This document shows positions 42,543 to 50,659 of a DNA stretch of 64,000 bases, in pieces. Origin of the DNA: an uncultured Roseburia sp. GTDB taxonomy: Bacteria; Bacillota; Clostridia; Lachnospirales; Lachnospiraceae. Both the position numbers and the translations under genes were made by a program. The notes beneath the pieces are model-generated. The model was not told the origin of the DNA. It worked only from the letters and a program-made list of their open reading frames with translations, and ran no database searches. The stretch covers positions 37,375-101,374 of the forward strand of contig CALZGM010000010.1 in assembly GCA_945787015.1 (NCBI GenBank). The letters are read 5' to 3'. How positions within the stretch are numbered: position 1 is the stretch's first letter; each line of letters begins with the position of its first letter.

Positions 42543-43463
42543 TTATTTTTCTCCTTCTCTTCCATAGATTTTTTCCATATTTGTTGCAACCCTCATAAGT
42601 TCTTCTCTTAATTCTTCCGGTTTTAGGATTTCCATCCGGTCACCAAAGGTAAGGGCCCATGTTAGCAGACTTTCCATATCAGAATAGAACCCGTGAAACA
42701 GCAGTTTTCCATCTTCGCTCTCTTCATAACAGTAAGGACCATACTCCTCTATCAGACGCCATTTCATAGAAGCGTCCACAATGGCTTTCACCTCTATCTT
42801 AGATGGGTAGAGCTTCGATATCGATAAATCCGGTGCGGGTACTTCTCTTAGCTGAAACTTCTGTTCCAAACACGTGATTTCTCCCATTCGGTTCAGTTTA
42901 AACATCCGAAAACTCTGTCTGGCTCTACAGAATCCATAAACATACCAGCTTGACCATTTAAATATTAGATAATATGGCTCCACTTCCCTTTTGGTTTCGC
43001 CGGTTGGTGCATAATAGTCAAAGGACAACAGCCTTCTCCCTTCGATGGCATCCAAAACAAGCGATATATTTGGAGCTAACCTATCCTTGCTCCAAGAAGA
43101 CAGGTCAATCAGTATCGAATCGCTTCCTGAAATCATCTGAGAGGAACCGGGTTTTATTTTTTCCATAAGCCGGCCATAATAATTACTTCCGCTTACACTG
43201 TCAAGGCTGCGAAGTCCTGCCAGAATCATCTTCATGTCTTTAGACGTAAGAAGCGTCCTGTCCATAGCAAAGCCTTCCATGATGCGGATGCCACCACCGA
43301 CGCCTTGGGTCGTCTGTATCGGGATACCCGCCTTGCAAAGGTCTTCGATATCTCTTTGAATGGTTCTTCTGGACACTTCAAATTTTTCAGCCAATTGCGG
43401 AGCAGTCATATTCTCCTGCTGCAATAAAACGGATAATATACCGATTTGTCTGTCTATCTTCAT
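42543..43463 (-). CDS. YafY-type regulator with HTH and WYL domains
   Basis: A 306-residue regulator. The N-terminal winged helix reads TAPQLAEKFEVSRRTIQRDI (residues 20-39), followed by GVGGGIRI. From about residue 140 is a WYL domain (FDYYAPTGETKREVEPYYL, FKWSSWYVYGFC in pieces), which binds nucleotide-like or small ligands, then a C-terminal extension. It is first in the operon with the GyrI-like and ClbS-like genes and probably controls it. A near-palindrome at 43495-43520 lies 32 nt upstream. Confidence 0.9.
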   Translation of the reverse strand: MKIDRQIGILSVLLQQENMTAPQLAEKFEVSRRTIQRDIEDLCKAGIPIQTTQGVGGGIRIMEGFAMDRTLLTSKDMKMILAGLRSLDSVSGSNYYGRLMEKIKPGSSQMISGSDSILIDLSSWSKDRLAPNISLVLDAIEGRRLLSFDYYAPTGETKREVEPYYLIFKWSSWYVYGFCRARQSFRMFKLNRMGEITCLEQKFQLREVPAPDLSISKLYPSKIEVKAIVDASMKWRLIEEYGPYCYEESEDGKLLFHGFYSDMESLLTWALTFGDRMEILKPEELREELMRVATNMEKIYGREGEK

Positions 43464-43494
43464 TCTGTACTCCTTACATGAATCATATCACAAC

Positions 43495-43520
43495 AAACAT
43501 GTCATCTGTATGTCATGTTT
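43495..43520. promoter_or_regulatory. Candidate operator upstream of the WYL regulator
   Basis: AAACATG (43495-43501) and CATGTTT (43514-43520) are inverted around a centre that also holds two ATGACA repeats on the minus strand. The position just upstream of the gene suits autoregulation. Confidence 0.4.
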
Positions 43521-43536
43521 ATCATATCATTTTATA

Positions 43537-43586
43537 GAAAAAAAGAAAAGGACTCTATCCATTGTTTTCACAACGAATAAAGTCCT
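43537..43586 (-). terminator. Terminator of the DUF5107 pseudogene
   Basis: AGGACT (43549-43554) and AGTCCT (43581-43586) close a longer imperfect stem. On the minus strand it is followed by TTTTCTTTTTTTC. Confidence 0.75.
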
Positions 43587-43621
43587 AAACTTCCAACCGT
43601 ATATTTCGACGGATAAAACTG

Positions 43622-45539
43622 CTAAAATGCCTTAAAATCATAACGATACGGAACGGGAGCTTTTTTTGAATATAAACTTTCATATAATTCACTCCAAAGC
43701 TTCGCAAGAGAATCTTCTCCTTCACGGATATCATCAATCACAAGTCCGCCGTTTTCCTCTAACATTTCATAAGCTTCCTCATTTTTTCCAATCTTATGCA
43801 AAGCAGAAATATAGTAAAATTTCAGTTTTCCTATCTCCTGAATTTTGCTGTTTTGGCTCTCATAAAAAGCAATCAGTTCCTGATAGGCTCTGCAAAGGAA
43901 CAGGATTCTAAATCCTTCTTTTAAGTAAGAGATATTCTCATTTTCCATTTCCAAACCTTTTAACATCCATTCCGCTGCTTCCTCATTTTTCTCAGTAAAC
44001 AGGCCGATACAAGCCAAACCATGACACGCCCATGGATTTGCTTCCAAATTCCAGGATTTACGCAGTAATTCTTTCGCTTTCAAGAAATCTTCCTCTGCCA
44101 CACAACCGATTCCAGCCTGATAAAATGCATACCAGTTTTCTTTATTCGAAGAATCCAGTGTATTTAGAATGAAGTTCAGATTTTCGCCATCAATAAGAAA
44201 CTCATCCGGTACCTCTTTAACAGATGGCTTATGTAAAGCGCCGGTTTCAAAAAAGCTCTGCCACTTTTTCAGGGAATCAGATGATGCAACAAATTCCAGA
44301 TGTTCGGACCACTTTCCTCGTTTAGTTAGCGCCCCGTATCCGCTGCCGTTTAAGACAAGCTTTGCTTTTTTCTTTGCCATTGTGGAGGTTTCCTTCAGTT
44401 TTCTCTCTAACTGCTCATCACTTTTGGCCGCTGTCAAAATACCGGTTAAGGTTCTTTCCCGCTCTTCATGCGATTTTTCCGTGATAGTTCCGGATAACTG
44501 TATCGGGCCATACTGCTCCAGCCATTCCCATGCCGTATGCGGTGCCATCGGAATACATCCATACTGTGTTTTTCCTAAACCTGCCTGGATTTCAAGATAT
44601 CTTCCTGCTTTGTCCGTTAAAAACTCCTGCCAGTGATTGGACCCCTGTCCGTTTCCCCAAGAAAAAAGCTTTCAGTCTTTGTGTTGAAGTTTGTAAAAGT
44701 CCATATCCCTCTTTATTTATGTTGGCGATGTACTTCGGTTTCTTCTCATCAATTGCAAAGAAATAATCGACTGATTTCGGAATTTTCTGATAGTCGGTAA
44801 CATCCACACCATTTACCATCGGAATATCTACTTTATAAACTACCCCATCTCCATTGGTGAATGCCTTGTCTGCCGGAACCACAATTCGCCCATTTTCGTA
44901 TTCCGGAACAGCCATATTGCTCCACCAATACATCGGTATAACATCATCGCTTTCATTAACAATCCGCATTCTGCAGTTTAAAACCTTATCTTCCTCTTCC
45001 AGCCAGAAATCCATTTGATATGGCACTTTTCTGATACGCTCATATTCGTACATACGAAGAACAGGCGCACCTGTATCCGTTTCAGTTACGGCTGTATACA
45101 AAGGTGCTGTGGTATATGATGTGTGTCCAATAATGCCTATATTCCATTCCACTCCGCCGCTAAACCATGCATTGCGGATTGCCAGATTACTAAACCGGAT
45201 AACGTCATTCGTATATAGCAGATTTACACCGGTCGTCTTATCCCACAGTTTCCAGAGTCTTCCTCCGTATTCCGGTAAAAATACTGCCTTCAAATACGAA
45301 TTTTCCAAGACAGCGGTCTTCATTTCTTTTTCCTTCAATTCTCTGGTATAGCTATGATACTGCCGATATGGATAGGCATTTTTTCTGCGTCCATATCCAT
45401 CATAAATCTCATCCGTTTCATCCAGATAAAATTTTAAATCATTTTGAAGAATATGCTCTCCAAGTAAATCCGGTACGCAAGACTCCTCTCCCAACTCTGC
45501 TCCCCGTATTTTCATAGTTTCAAATCTCAGTTCTGACAT
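43622..45539 (-). pseudogene. DUF5107/TPR protein gene broken by a one-base frameshift
   Basis: The first frame (ATG 45539) encodes the DUF5107 beta-sandwich typical of carbohydrate-associated proteins: VFLPEYGGRLWKLWD, WFSGGVEWNIG and WWSNMAVPE. At about residue 290 a run of six T (minus strand, 44667-44662) shifts the frame, and the protein ends at 44592. Removing one T restores AFSWGNGQGSNHWQEF and the conserved GLGKTQYGCIPMAPHTAWEW, which continues through TPR-like helices to 43622, giving about 638 residues. GGAGGAGGTAC precedes the start. It is probably inactive unless the shift is a sequencing error. Confidence 0.85.
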
Positions 45540-45574
45540 ACTTTTGTACCTCCTCCAATTATTAGTTTTATACC

Positions 45575-46912
45575 TTATAAAAACATCGCCATGTAAATTG
45601 GCAGATGAGCTACATCATCTTTCACCAAAATATCCTTTGTGTACAAAATATATGGTTGTCCTATCTTACCCCTAAACTTACTTCTGAATTTATCCAGTGA
45701 AGAATGTTTTCTATATAATCCTGATTTCACCTCTATCGGGCATATTTTTCTTTTCTTTCGAATCAGGAAATCAATCTCAATATTGTTTTCCCGCTTATTT
45801 GTGTCCGATCTGGAATAAAAATAAAGTTTATGCCCGCTCGCCCGCAGTTCCTGTGCCACAATATTTTCCATGAGCATTCCTTCATTTACATGTAACCTGT
45901 CTAAAAGTATATCTCTATACAATTCATTATCTGTAAACTGATCATCCATAAAAGAATGAGTTACCAAAAGACCTGTATCTGCCATGTAACATTTTCGTGT
46001 TGTATGTTCTTCACTCATGGACAAACCTACAGTTGGTTCAGTTGCATTAAAACAATTATTCATTACCATAGCTTCCGTAAGCCACATAAAAGCGTTTTCA
46101 TAATCACGAAATCTTGCTCCATTACTTATACTGGATAATTTATACTTCTTTTCAGTTTTAGATAGTTGTGACGGCAGTTCATCAAAAATTGACAACACTT
46201 TCGCTTCATATCCTTTGGCAAACTTCGTAATATCCTGTCGATACAACGTTAGGATACGTTTTTTTATTCTATCTACAGATTCAAAACTTTTTGTTGTTCT
46301 ATATGCATCAACTGCCTGTGGCATTCCACCCACAAGAATATATTGCCGAAAGTCATTCATTACTCTTTTGTGCATAGCCTGTCCTAGAGGCCGAAGTGTT
46401 TCAAAGCATTCCCGCAGATACGGAACTGTTGTTTCATCTCCCATTGCCCACAAAAATTCCTCAAAGTCCATAGGAAACATCTCTATATGCTCCTCTTCCG
46501 AAGGAATTACAATATTTTCCACATTCATTCTTAGAGAAATTAATGATCCTGTCTCAAGGTAATCGTAACGCCCATCTTCAACTAAATACTTAATTAGTTC
46601 CCTTGCCTTTGGATATCTCTGAACCTCATCAAAAATAATAAGAGATTCTCGTTTGTATAGTATTTTCCTGTAATATGCTGACAACTTATTGAAAAACAGG
46701 TCAAAATCATTGATATCATTTTCAAAAATTTCACGGACCTCCTCTGGCAGATGTGCAAAATCAATCAGCAAATAGCTTTTATATTCGTTTTTTCCAAATA
46801 ATTCAGCGATATAACTTTTACCGACACGTCTTGCTCCATCTAATAGCAAAGCGCAGCTTCCATTATCTTTTTCTTTCCATTCTAACAAACGATCATATAT
46901 TTTTCGTTTCAA
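45575..46912 (-). CDS. DUF4143-type ATP-binding protein, second copy
   Basis: A 445-residue protein starting with TTG at 46912, with GGAGG nine bases upstream. Walker A is DGARRVGKSY and Walker B LIIFDEVQRYP. The middle ARFRDYENAFMWLTEA (MYNGARF-like) and the C-terminal EIDFLIRKKRKICPIEVKSG mark the DUF4143 part, again with an E-x-K nuclease-like core. It differs clearly from the copy at 16857-18152. Function is unknown. The promoter carries two 32-bp-spaced repeats. It lies just upstream of the broken DUF5107 gene. Confidence 0.86.
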   Translation of the reverse strand: MKRKIYDRLLEWKEKDNGSCALLLDGARRVGKSYIAELFGKNEYKSYLLIDFAHLPEEVREIFENDINDFDLFFNKLSAYYRKILYKRESLIIFDEVQRYPKARELIKYLVEDGRYDYLETGSLISLRMNVENIVIPSEEEHIEMFPMDFEEFLWAMGDETTVPYLRECFETLRPLGQAMHKRVMNDFRQYILVGGMPQAVDAYRTTKSFESVDRIKKRILTLYRQDITKFAKGYEAKVLSIFDELPSQLSKTEKKYKLSSISNGARFRDYENAFMWLTEAMVMNNCFNATEPTVGLSMSEEHTTRKCYMADTGLLVTHSFMDDQFTDNELYRDILLDRLHVNEGMLMENIVAQELRASGHKLYFYSRSDTNKRENNIEIDFLIRKKRKICPIEVKSGLYRKHSSLDKFRSKFRGKIGQPYILYTKDILVKDDVAHLPIYMAMFL

Positions 46913-46941
46913 AAAAGCGCCTCCTAGTTCTTGATATTGTT

Positions 46942-46998
46942 ATTATACTCACAAAAGGCAGTTTTATACAATATCTTTTTTCACGAAAAGGCACTTTT
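46942..46998 (-). promoter_or_regulatory. Promoter with two operator-like repeats, second DUF4143 ATPase
   Basis: On the minus strand TTGTAT (46971-46966) and TATAAT (46947-46942) are 18 bp apart. Two near-identical boxes, TCACAAAAGGCAGTTTT (46949) and TCACGAAAAGGCACTTTT (46981), are offset by 32 bp; the first fills the -35/-10 spacer. This mirrors the layout at the first DUF4143 gene. Confidence 0.55.
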
Positions 46999-47003
46999 AT
47001 TTA

Positions 47004-47072
47004 CTATTCACCCAAAATAATTGAAAATGAATTCTGCAAACTTTCCATTACTATAAATGAAGAAACGCTCAT
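47004..47072 (-). CDS. Possible 22-codon micro-ORF
   Basis: ATG at 47072 is preceded by AAAGGAGGGTAAGAAA, an excellent ribosome site, and opens a 22-codon frame starting MSVSSFIVMES. However, the start lies inside the right arm of the imperfect hairpin 47062-47116, so the ribosome site may be coincidental or sequestered. No relative is known to me. Confidence 0.3.
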   Translation of the reverse strand: MSVSSFIVMESLQNSFSIILGE

Positions 47073-47116
47073 TTTCTTACCCTCCTTTACTGTTAGGATA
47101 AAAAAATAAGCGTTCC
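47062..47116 (-). terminator. Long imperfect hairpin after the HTH-Uma2 gene
   Basis: Arms of 21 nt (47062-47082 and 47096-47116) pair with only G-T wobbles as exceptions. It starts 9 nt past the Uma2 gene stop. The stem itself carries TTATTTTTTTA on the minus strand, but no clear T-run follows it, so it may protect the 3' end more than terminate. Confidence 0.45.
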
Positions 47117-47125
47117 TTTTATTTC

Positions 47126-47896
47126 TTATTCATTTTCGCACTCAACCCATTTTACAATGTTAGAGAATTCAATTTCAAGTTCTCCATCAAAAATCCCTAC
47201 CGGAACCGGCTGGTCCAGTCCATAAATCACCGGGCATACTTCACTTTCAAAAAAGTAAACCAAAAGCTTTTTTTGATACGGATCTAAAATCCAGTACTCC
47301 CGCACACCTGCTTCCATATATTTTGACAGCTTCTTTGTATAATCTTTGCGCCTGGTTGATGGAGAAATCACTTCTAATACAAAATCCGGCGCCCCGTAAA
47401 TGCCCCATCGTTTCATTTTATCTCTATCGCATAATATTGCTACATCCGGTTGTACTATAGTTTTCTCATCACAGTCTAATTGCACATCAATAGGTGACAT
47501 AAATGGGATGCAGCTTCCACCCTTTTGCAAAATATAATTGGCAATCTGACGATGAATATCTCCGGCAAATAATTGATGATATGTCGTAGGGGAAGACATA
47601 TCATAAAAATAGCCATCAATTAATTCGACACGCTTTTCATCAGGTAATTTATAATAATCTTCAATCGTATAACTTCCCTGTGTGTGAGCCTCAGTTTGAT
47701 ATGCAATAGACTCTTTTACCACTAGCTTTTCTGTGAACAAAGCCTCTAAAGCTAACAATGTATCATAGCGGGGGCTCGTTGTTTCCCCACAGAAAATCTT
47801 CTGTACCGTTCCAAGCGGTACCCCTGATAATTCTGCTATCTGCGCATAGGTATAGCCCTTTTCCTGTTTTTTCTTTTTCATCTCCTGAATTGTCAT
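47126..47896 (-). CDS. HTH-Uma2 fusion protein (putative restriction endonuclease-like)
   Basis: A 256-residue protein. Residues 1-50 form an XRE-like helix-turn-helix (YTYAQIAELSGVPLGTVQKIF). Residues of about 75-245 form an Uma2 (DUF820) PD-(D/E)XK domain: ELIDGYFYDM, QPDVAILCD, FVLEVISPSTRRKDYTKK and YWILDPYQK, with D, E-x-S and K placed as in the nuclease core. Uma2 proteins are common but of unproven function. The DNA-binding domain suggests that it represses its own gene. Its ATG overlaps the stop of a 23-codon leader frame (ATGA). GGAGGAATTCT is its ribosome site. Confidence 0.88.
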   Translation of the reverse strand: MTIQEMKKKKQEKGYTYAQIAELSGVPLGTVQKIFCGETTSPRYDTLLALEALFTEKLVVKESIAYQTEAHTQGSYTIEDYYKLPDEKRVELIDGYFYDMSSPTTYHQLFAGDIHRQIANYILQKGGSCIPFMSPIDVQLDCDEKTIVQPDVAILCDRDKMKRWGIYGAPDFVLEVISPSTRRKDYTKKLSKYMEAGVREYWILDPYQKKLLVYFFESEVCPVIYGLDQPVPVGIFDGELEIEFSNIVKWVECENE

Positions 47897-47964
47897 AGAA
47901 TTCCTCCATTCCGAAGCGTCACAAATTCAAGTGCGAAAAATAAGCTATCGAGCTTATTTTTCAC
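47893..47964 (-). CDS. 23-codon reading frame coupled to the HTH-Uma2 gene
   Basis: A GTG at 47964 preceded by AGGAGGTTTTAGT opens a 23-codon frame (begins MKNKLDSLFFALEF) whose TGA overlaps the ATG of the Uma2 gene. Its first half also forms a 16-bp hairpin (47931-47966, one mismatch, loop of four). Translation of this frame would unfold the hairpin and bring ribosomes to the Uma2 start, so it may be a leader peptide. No homologue is known to me. Confidence 0.55.
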   Translation of the reverse strand: MKNKLDSLFFALEFVTLRNGGIL

Positions 47965-48003
47965 ACTAAAACCTCCTATATACATAGATTTATTCCTACT
48001 TTC

Positions 48004-48068
48004 AGTATACATCATTGGCTATCTTATTTCAACCGTTTTGTATCCTTTATTCAACCGTTTTACCGTTT
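48004..48068 (-). promoter_or_regulatory. Promoter and paired operator boxes of the HTH-Uma2 gene
   Basis: On the minus strand TTGAAA (48032-48027) and TATACT (48009-48004) are 17 bp apart. Two identical 12-bp boxes AAAACGGTTGAA (48061-48050 and 48039-48028) are offset by 22 bp, two helical turns, and the proximal one overlaps the -35. A partial third copy, AAACGGT, adjoins at 48068-48062. The layout fits repression by the encoded HTH domain. Confidence 0.6.
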
Positions 48069-48085
48069 CATTTCCATTTTTGTGC

Positions 48086-48141
48086 AGTGGGGACGTTCCT
48101 TTTGTCTCGTTTCAAAATGAGACAAAAGGAACGTCCCCACT
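48086..48141. repeat. 56-bp near-perfect palindrome
   Basis: The 23-bp arms 48086-48108 and 48119-48141 are exact inverse complements (AGTGGGGACGTTCC... and ...GGAACGTCCCCACT) around a 10-base centre. It lies between the Uma2 promoter and the csp terminator. It is not followed by a T-run, so it does not look like a terminator. From memory similar GGGGACGTTCC palindromes recur in Clostridia as REP-like dispersed repeats; that is unverified here. Together with the promoter, leader frame and csp terminator it accounts for the gap 47897-48213. Confidence 0.7.
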
Positions 48142-48150
48142 TCACTTGTA

Positions 48151-48179
48151 CAAAAAAAGCGCCCACATACGTGAGCGCT
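48151..48179 (-). terminator. Terminator of the cold-shock gene
   Basis: AGCGCCCAC (48158-48166) and GTGAGCGCT (48171-48179) pair with one mismatch. On the minus strand seven T residues follow. Confidence 0.85.
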
Positions 48180-48213
48180 CCTTCGGTTCGTTAATTCATC
48201 TCTATATTCGCAA

Positions 48214-48417
48214 TTAAGCAAGACGTGAAACGTTAGCTGCCTGAGGGCCTTTATCGCCATCAATCACTTCGAATTCAACCTTCTCGCCATCCTTGAGCTC
48301 TTTGAATCCATCCATGTTCAGTGCGGAAAAATGAACAAATACGTCATTTCCCTGCTCGTCTGAAATAAATCCGTAACCTTTTTTTGCATTAAACCACTTT
48401 ACAGTTCCCTGCTGCAT
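48214..48417 (-). CDS. Cold-shock protein, CspA family
   Basis: A 67-residue single-stranded nucleic acid chaperone. It starts at ATG 48417, with AGGAGG nine nt upstream; the longer upstream frame is leader. RNP1 (KGYGFI) and RNP2 (VFVHFSAL) motifs are intact, and [15 protein letters not shown] is the family signature. It should bind mRNA and melt secondary structure under cold or growth transitions. It is monocistronic, with a structured leader. Confidence 0.96.
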   Translation of the reverse strand: MQQGTVKWFNAKKGYGFISDEQGNDVFVHFSALNMDGFKELKDGEKVEFEVIDGDKGPQAANVSRLA

Positions 48418-48438
48418 AACTAAAATCCTCCTAATACG

Positions 48439-48504
48439 GGAAAGCCTCCGCTTTCCAAAAATACTTACATGATAAAACTTACCATATTTGACAATTTTTG
48501 TCAA
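48439..48504 (-). promoter_or_regulatory. Promoter/leader of the cold-shock gene
   Basis: TTGACA at 48504-48499 (minus) is a good -35, but the -10 region is weak (TAAGTT 17 bp later). The stretch TTGACAATTTTTGTCAA (48488-48504) is itself a palindrome. The leader contains a perfect hairpin GGAAAGC/GCTTTCC (48439-48456) shortly before the ribosome site. Structured leaders commonly control csp translation. Confidence 0.45.
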
Positions 48505-48517
48505 CATTTTTTATTTT

Positions 48518-49411
48518 TTATTGTTTAATCTGTACATCAATTTGCTGATATGGAATAGAAATATGATTTTCATCCAAGATATACTTGATATTTTCCGTCA
48601 AACGCCACTTTGTATCCCAATAATCTTCCGATTTTACCCAGATACGTACCCCGATATCAACAGAGGATGCACCCAGATTATCAACAAAAACAACTGCATC
48701 CTCTTCCGGCAGCCGGCTTTCGTCCTTCTGTGCCAACCGATAGAGAAGTTCCTTCGCCAGCTTAATATCTGCATCATAGGAGATACCAACTGTCACATCG
48801 ACCCTTCGCTTCTCCATATGGGAAACATTTGTTAATGTATTGTTGGAAAGGATTCCATTTGGAATCACAACCACCTTATTATCAACGGTCTTTAACTTGG
48901 TATAGAAAATAGATATCTCATAAACGGTACCTTCATTGCCACCCTGAATGATATAGTCTCCTACCTTAAATGGTTTTAGAAGTAAAATCAAAACACCACC
49001 TGCAAAGTTCGCAAGACTGCCCTGTAAAGCCAGGCCGATTGCCACACCTGCCGAGCCAAGAACAGCCACCACAGATGTCGTTGCAACACCAAACAGGCTT
49101 AGAATCGTCATAATCAAAACGAGATACAAAGCATACTTAATAATAGAACATAAGAATTGCTTTACTCCGGTATCCACGCCATGACGCTCCATACCCTTCT
49201 GCACGATTTTAATAATCCACTTAATCACCTTTACAGATATTCCATACAGTATGACTGCCAATACAACCTGCAATGCAAAACTAATCAGAGTTGGTATCAT
49301 GCCCTCCAGATAGGTTGCCAAAATCCCCGGATTTTCTGCTACCTCCTGAATACTTTCTAAAACAGCTGATTCTTCCGTCGACTGTACTGCTTCAAATAAT
49401 ATTCCTGTCAT
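48518..49411 (-). CDS. Small-conductance mechanosensitive channel, MscS family
   Basis: A 297-residue inner-membrane channel. Three hydrophobic helices are near residues 35-60, 90-115 and 118-145; the last is the pore helix with the Gly/Ala-rich VLGSAGVAIGLALQGSLANFAGG. The beta domain has KPFKVGDYIIQGGNEGTVYEI and VVIPNGILSNNTLTN, followed by the alpha/beta C domain. It starts 3 nt after the DUF1015 stop, so it is the last gene of the leuB-to-mscS operon. Confidence 0.93.
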   Translation of the reverse strand: MTGILFEAVQSTEESAVLESIQEVAENPGILATYLEGMIPTLISFALQVVLAVILYGISVKVIKWIIKIVQKGMERHGVDTGVKQFLCSIIKYALYLVLIMTILSLFGVATTSVVAVLGSAGVAIGLALQGSLANFAGGVLILLLKPFKVGDYIIQGGNEGTVYEISIFYTKLKTVDNKVVVIPNGILSNNTLTNVSHMEKRRVDVTVGISYDADIKLAKELLYRLAQKDESRLPEEDAVVFVDNLGASSVDIGVRIWVKSEDYWDTKWRLTENIKYILDENHISIPYQQIDVQIKQ

Positions 49412-49414
49412 CTT

Positions 49415-50659
49415 TTATCCCTCAATTTCATGAATAAATAATCCGCTTCTAAGCTTTGGCTCAAACCAGGTTGATTTTGGAGGCATCAAAAGTCCTGCGT
49501 CTGCCACGGCAAATAACTCCTGAATGGAAGTTGGATACATAGCAAAAGCCACGGCACAATCCTCGTTGCATCGTTTCACTAATTCATCCAAGCCTCGAAT
49601 TCCTCCTACAAAGTCGATACGTGCATTCGTTTTCGGATCATCAATCCCCAACACCGGTTCTAACAATAAATTCTGTAATAAAGAAACATCCAGTGACTTC
49701 ACCGGATCATCCGGAATATCCTTATGCTTGATTTGGCATGAAAACCAGCGGCCATCCAAATACATGGTAAAGCATCCCTTTTCCGTCGGGTGTTTCTCTT
49801 GCCTGTCCGTGATTTCTTCTACATCAAACCGCTTTGCAACTTCTTCATAGAAATCCGAAACCGTGTAACCATTCAAATCCTTTAATACACGGTTATAATC
49901 CATAATGTAGAGCTCATCATCCGGGAATAAGACGGATAAGAAATAATTAAACTCCTCTTCTCCTGAATAGTCCTGATGCGCTTCCCGTCTTTTCATCCCA
50001 ACCTTCACGGCAGAAGCACAGCGGTGATGACCATCAGCAATATAGATTTCTCCGATTCCTGCAAAAGCTTTCTCCAGCTCAGCAATCCCGGCATCGTCTG
50101 ATATCACAAAGACCCGGTGTCGGATTCCGTCCTCAGACACAAAATCATACTCAGCCTCTCCTTCTTTTACCTGCGCCACAATCTCATGAATCACATCATT
50201 TGCACGATACGCCAGAAAAATCGGACCTGTCTGGGCACTGCAGATATCCACGTGGTGAATTCGGTCAATCTCTTTCTCTTCACGTGTATTTTCATGTTTT
50301 TTGATGACATTGTCCCTATAATCGTCAATCGATGCGCATGCGACAATTCCTGTTTGCACTCTGCCATTCATAGTCAGCTCATAAATATAATAGCAACGCT
50401 TCTTTTCACGAATAAAATCGCCTTCTTCTACACGTTCCCAAAGCAATTCTCTTGCTTTTTCATAAACCTCCGGTGCATAAGTATCCACTGAATCTGGGAA
50501 ATTGGTCTCCGCCCGGTCAATTCGTAAAAAAGAATCCGGATTTGCCTCTACCACTCTTTTTGCTTCTTCTCTGTTATAAACATCATAAGGGAGGGCAGCA
50601 ATTTTTGCCGCCTTCCCTCTATTTGGTCTGATGCTTATAAATGGTTTGATATTCGCCAT
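49415..50659 (-). CDS. DUF1015 family protein in the serine operon
   Basis: A 414-residue cytoplasmic protein of the DUF1015 family. It opens IKPFISIRPNRGKAAKIAALPYDV (in pieces) and contains the hallmark IADGHHRCASA, DICSAQTGPIFLAY and HHVD histidine-rich segments, suggestive of metal or phosphate binding. It directly abuts serA (stop 50660, start 50659). Genomic linkage to serC-serA is common in Firmicutes. Relatives have been linked to serine metabolism, including kinase-like roles, but I cannot assign an activity from this sequence. Confidence 0.88.
   Translation of the reverse strand: MANIKPFISIRPNRGKAAKIAALPYDVYNREEAKRVVEANPDSFLRIDRAETNFPDSVDTYAPEVYEKARELLWERVEEGDFIREKKRCYYIYELTMNGRVQTGIVACASIDDYRDNVIKKHENTREEKEIDRIHHVDICSAQTGPIFLAYRANDVIHEIVAQVKEGEAEYDFVSEDGIRHRVFVISDDAGIAELEKAFAGIGEIYIADGHHRCASAVKVGMKRREAHQDYSGEEEFNYFLSVLFPDDELYIMDYNRVLKDLNGYTVSDFYEEVAKRFDVEEITDRQEKHPTEKGCFTMYLDGRWFSCQIKHKDIPDDPVKSLDVSLLQNLLLEPVLGIDDPKTNARIDFVGGIRGLDELVKRCNEDCAVAFAMYPTSIQELFAVADAGLLMPPKSTWFEPKLRSGLFIHEIEG

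Noticed and set aside
48060-48263. A 67-codon open frame crossing the palindrome and csp terminator
   Set aside because: It overlaps the cold-shock gene end, its terminator and the palindrome; no ribosome site and no similarity to a known family.
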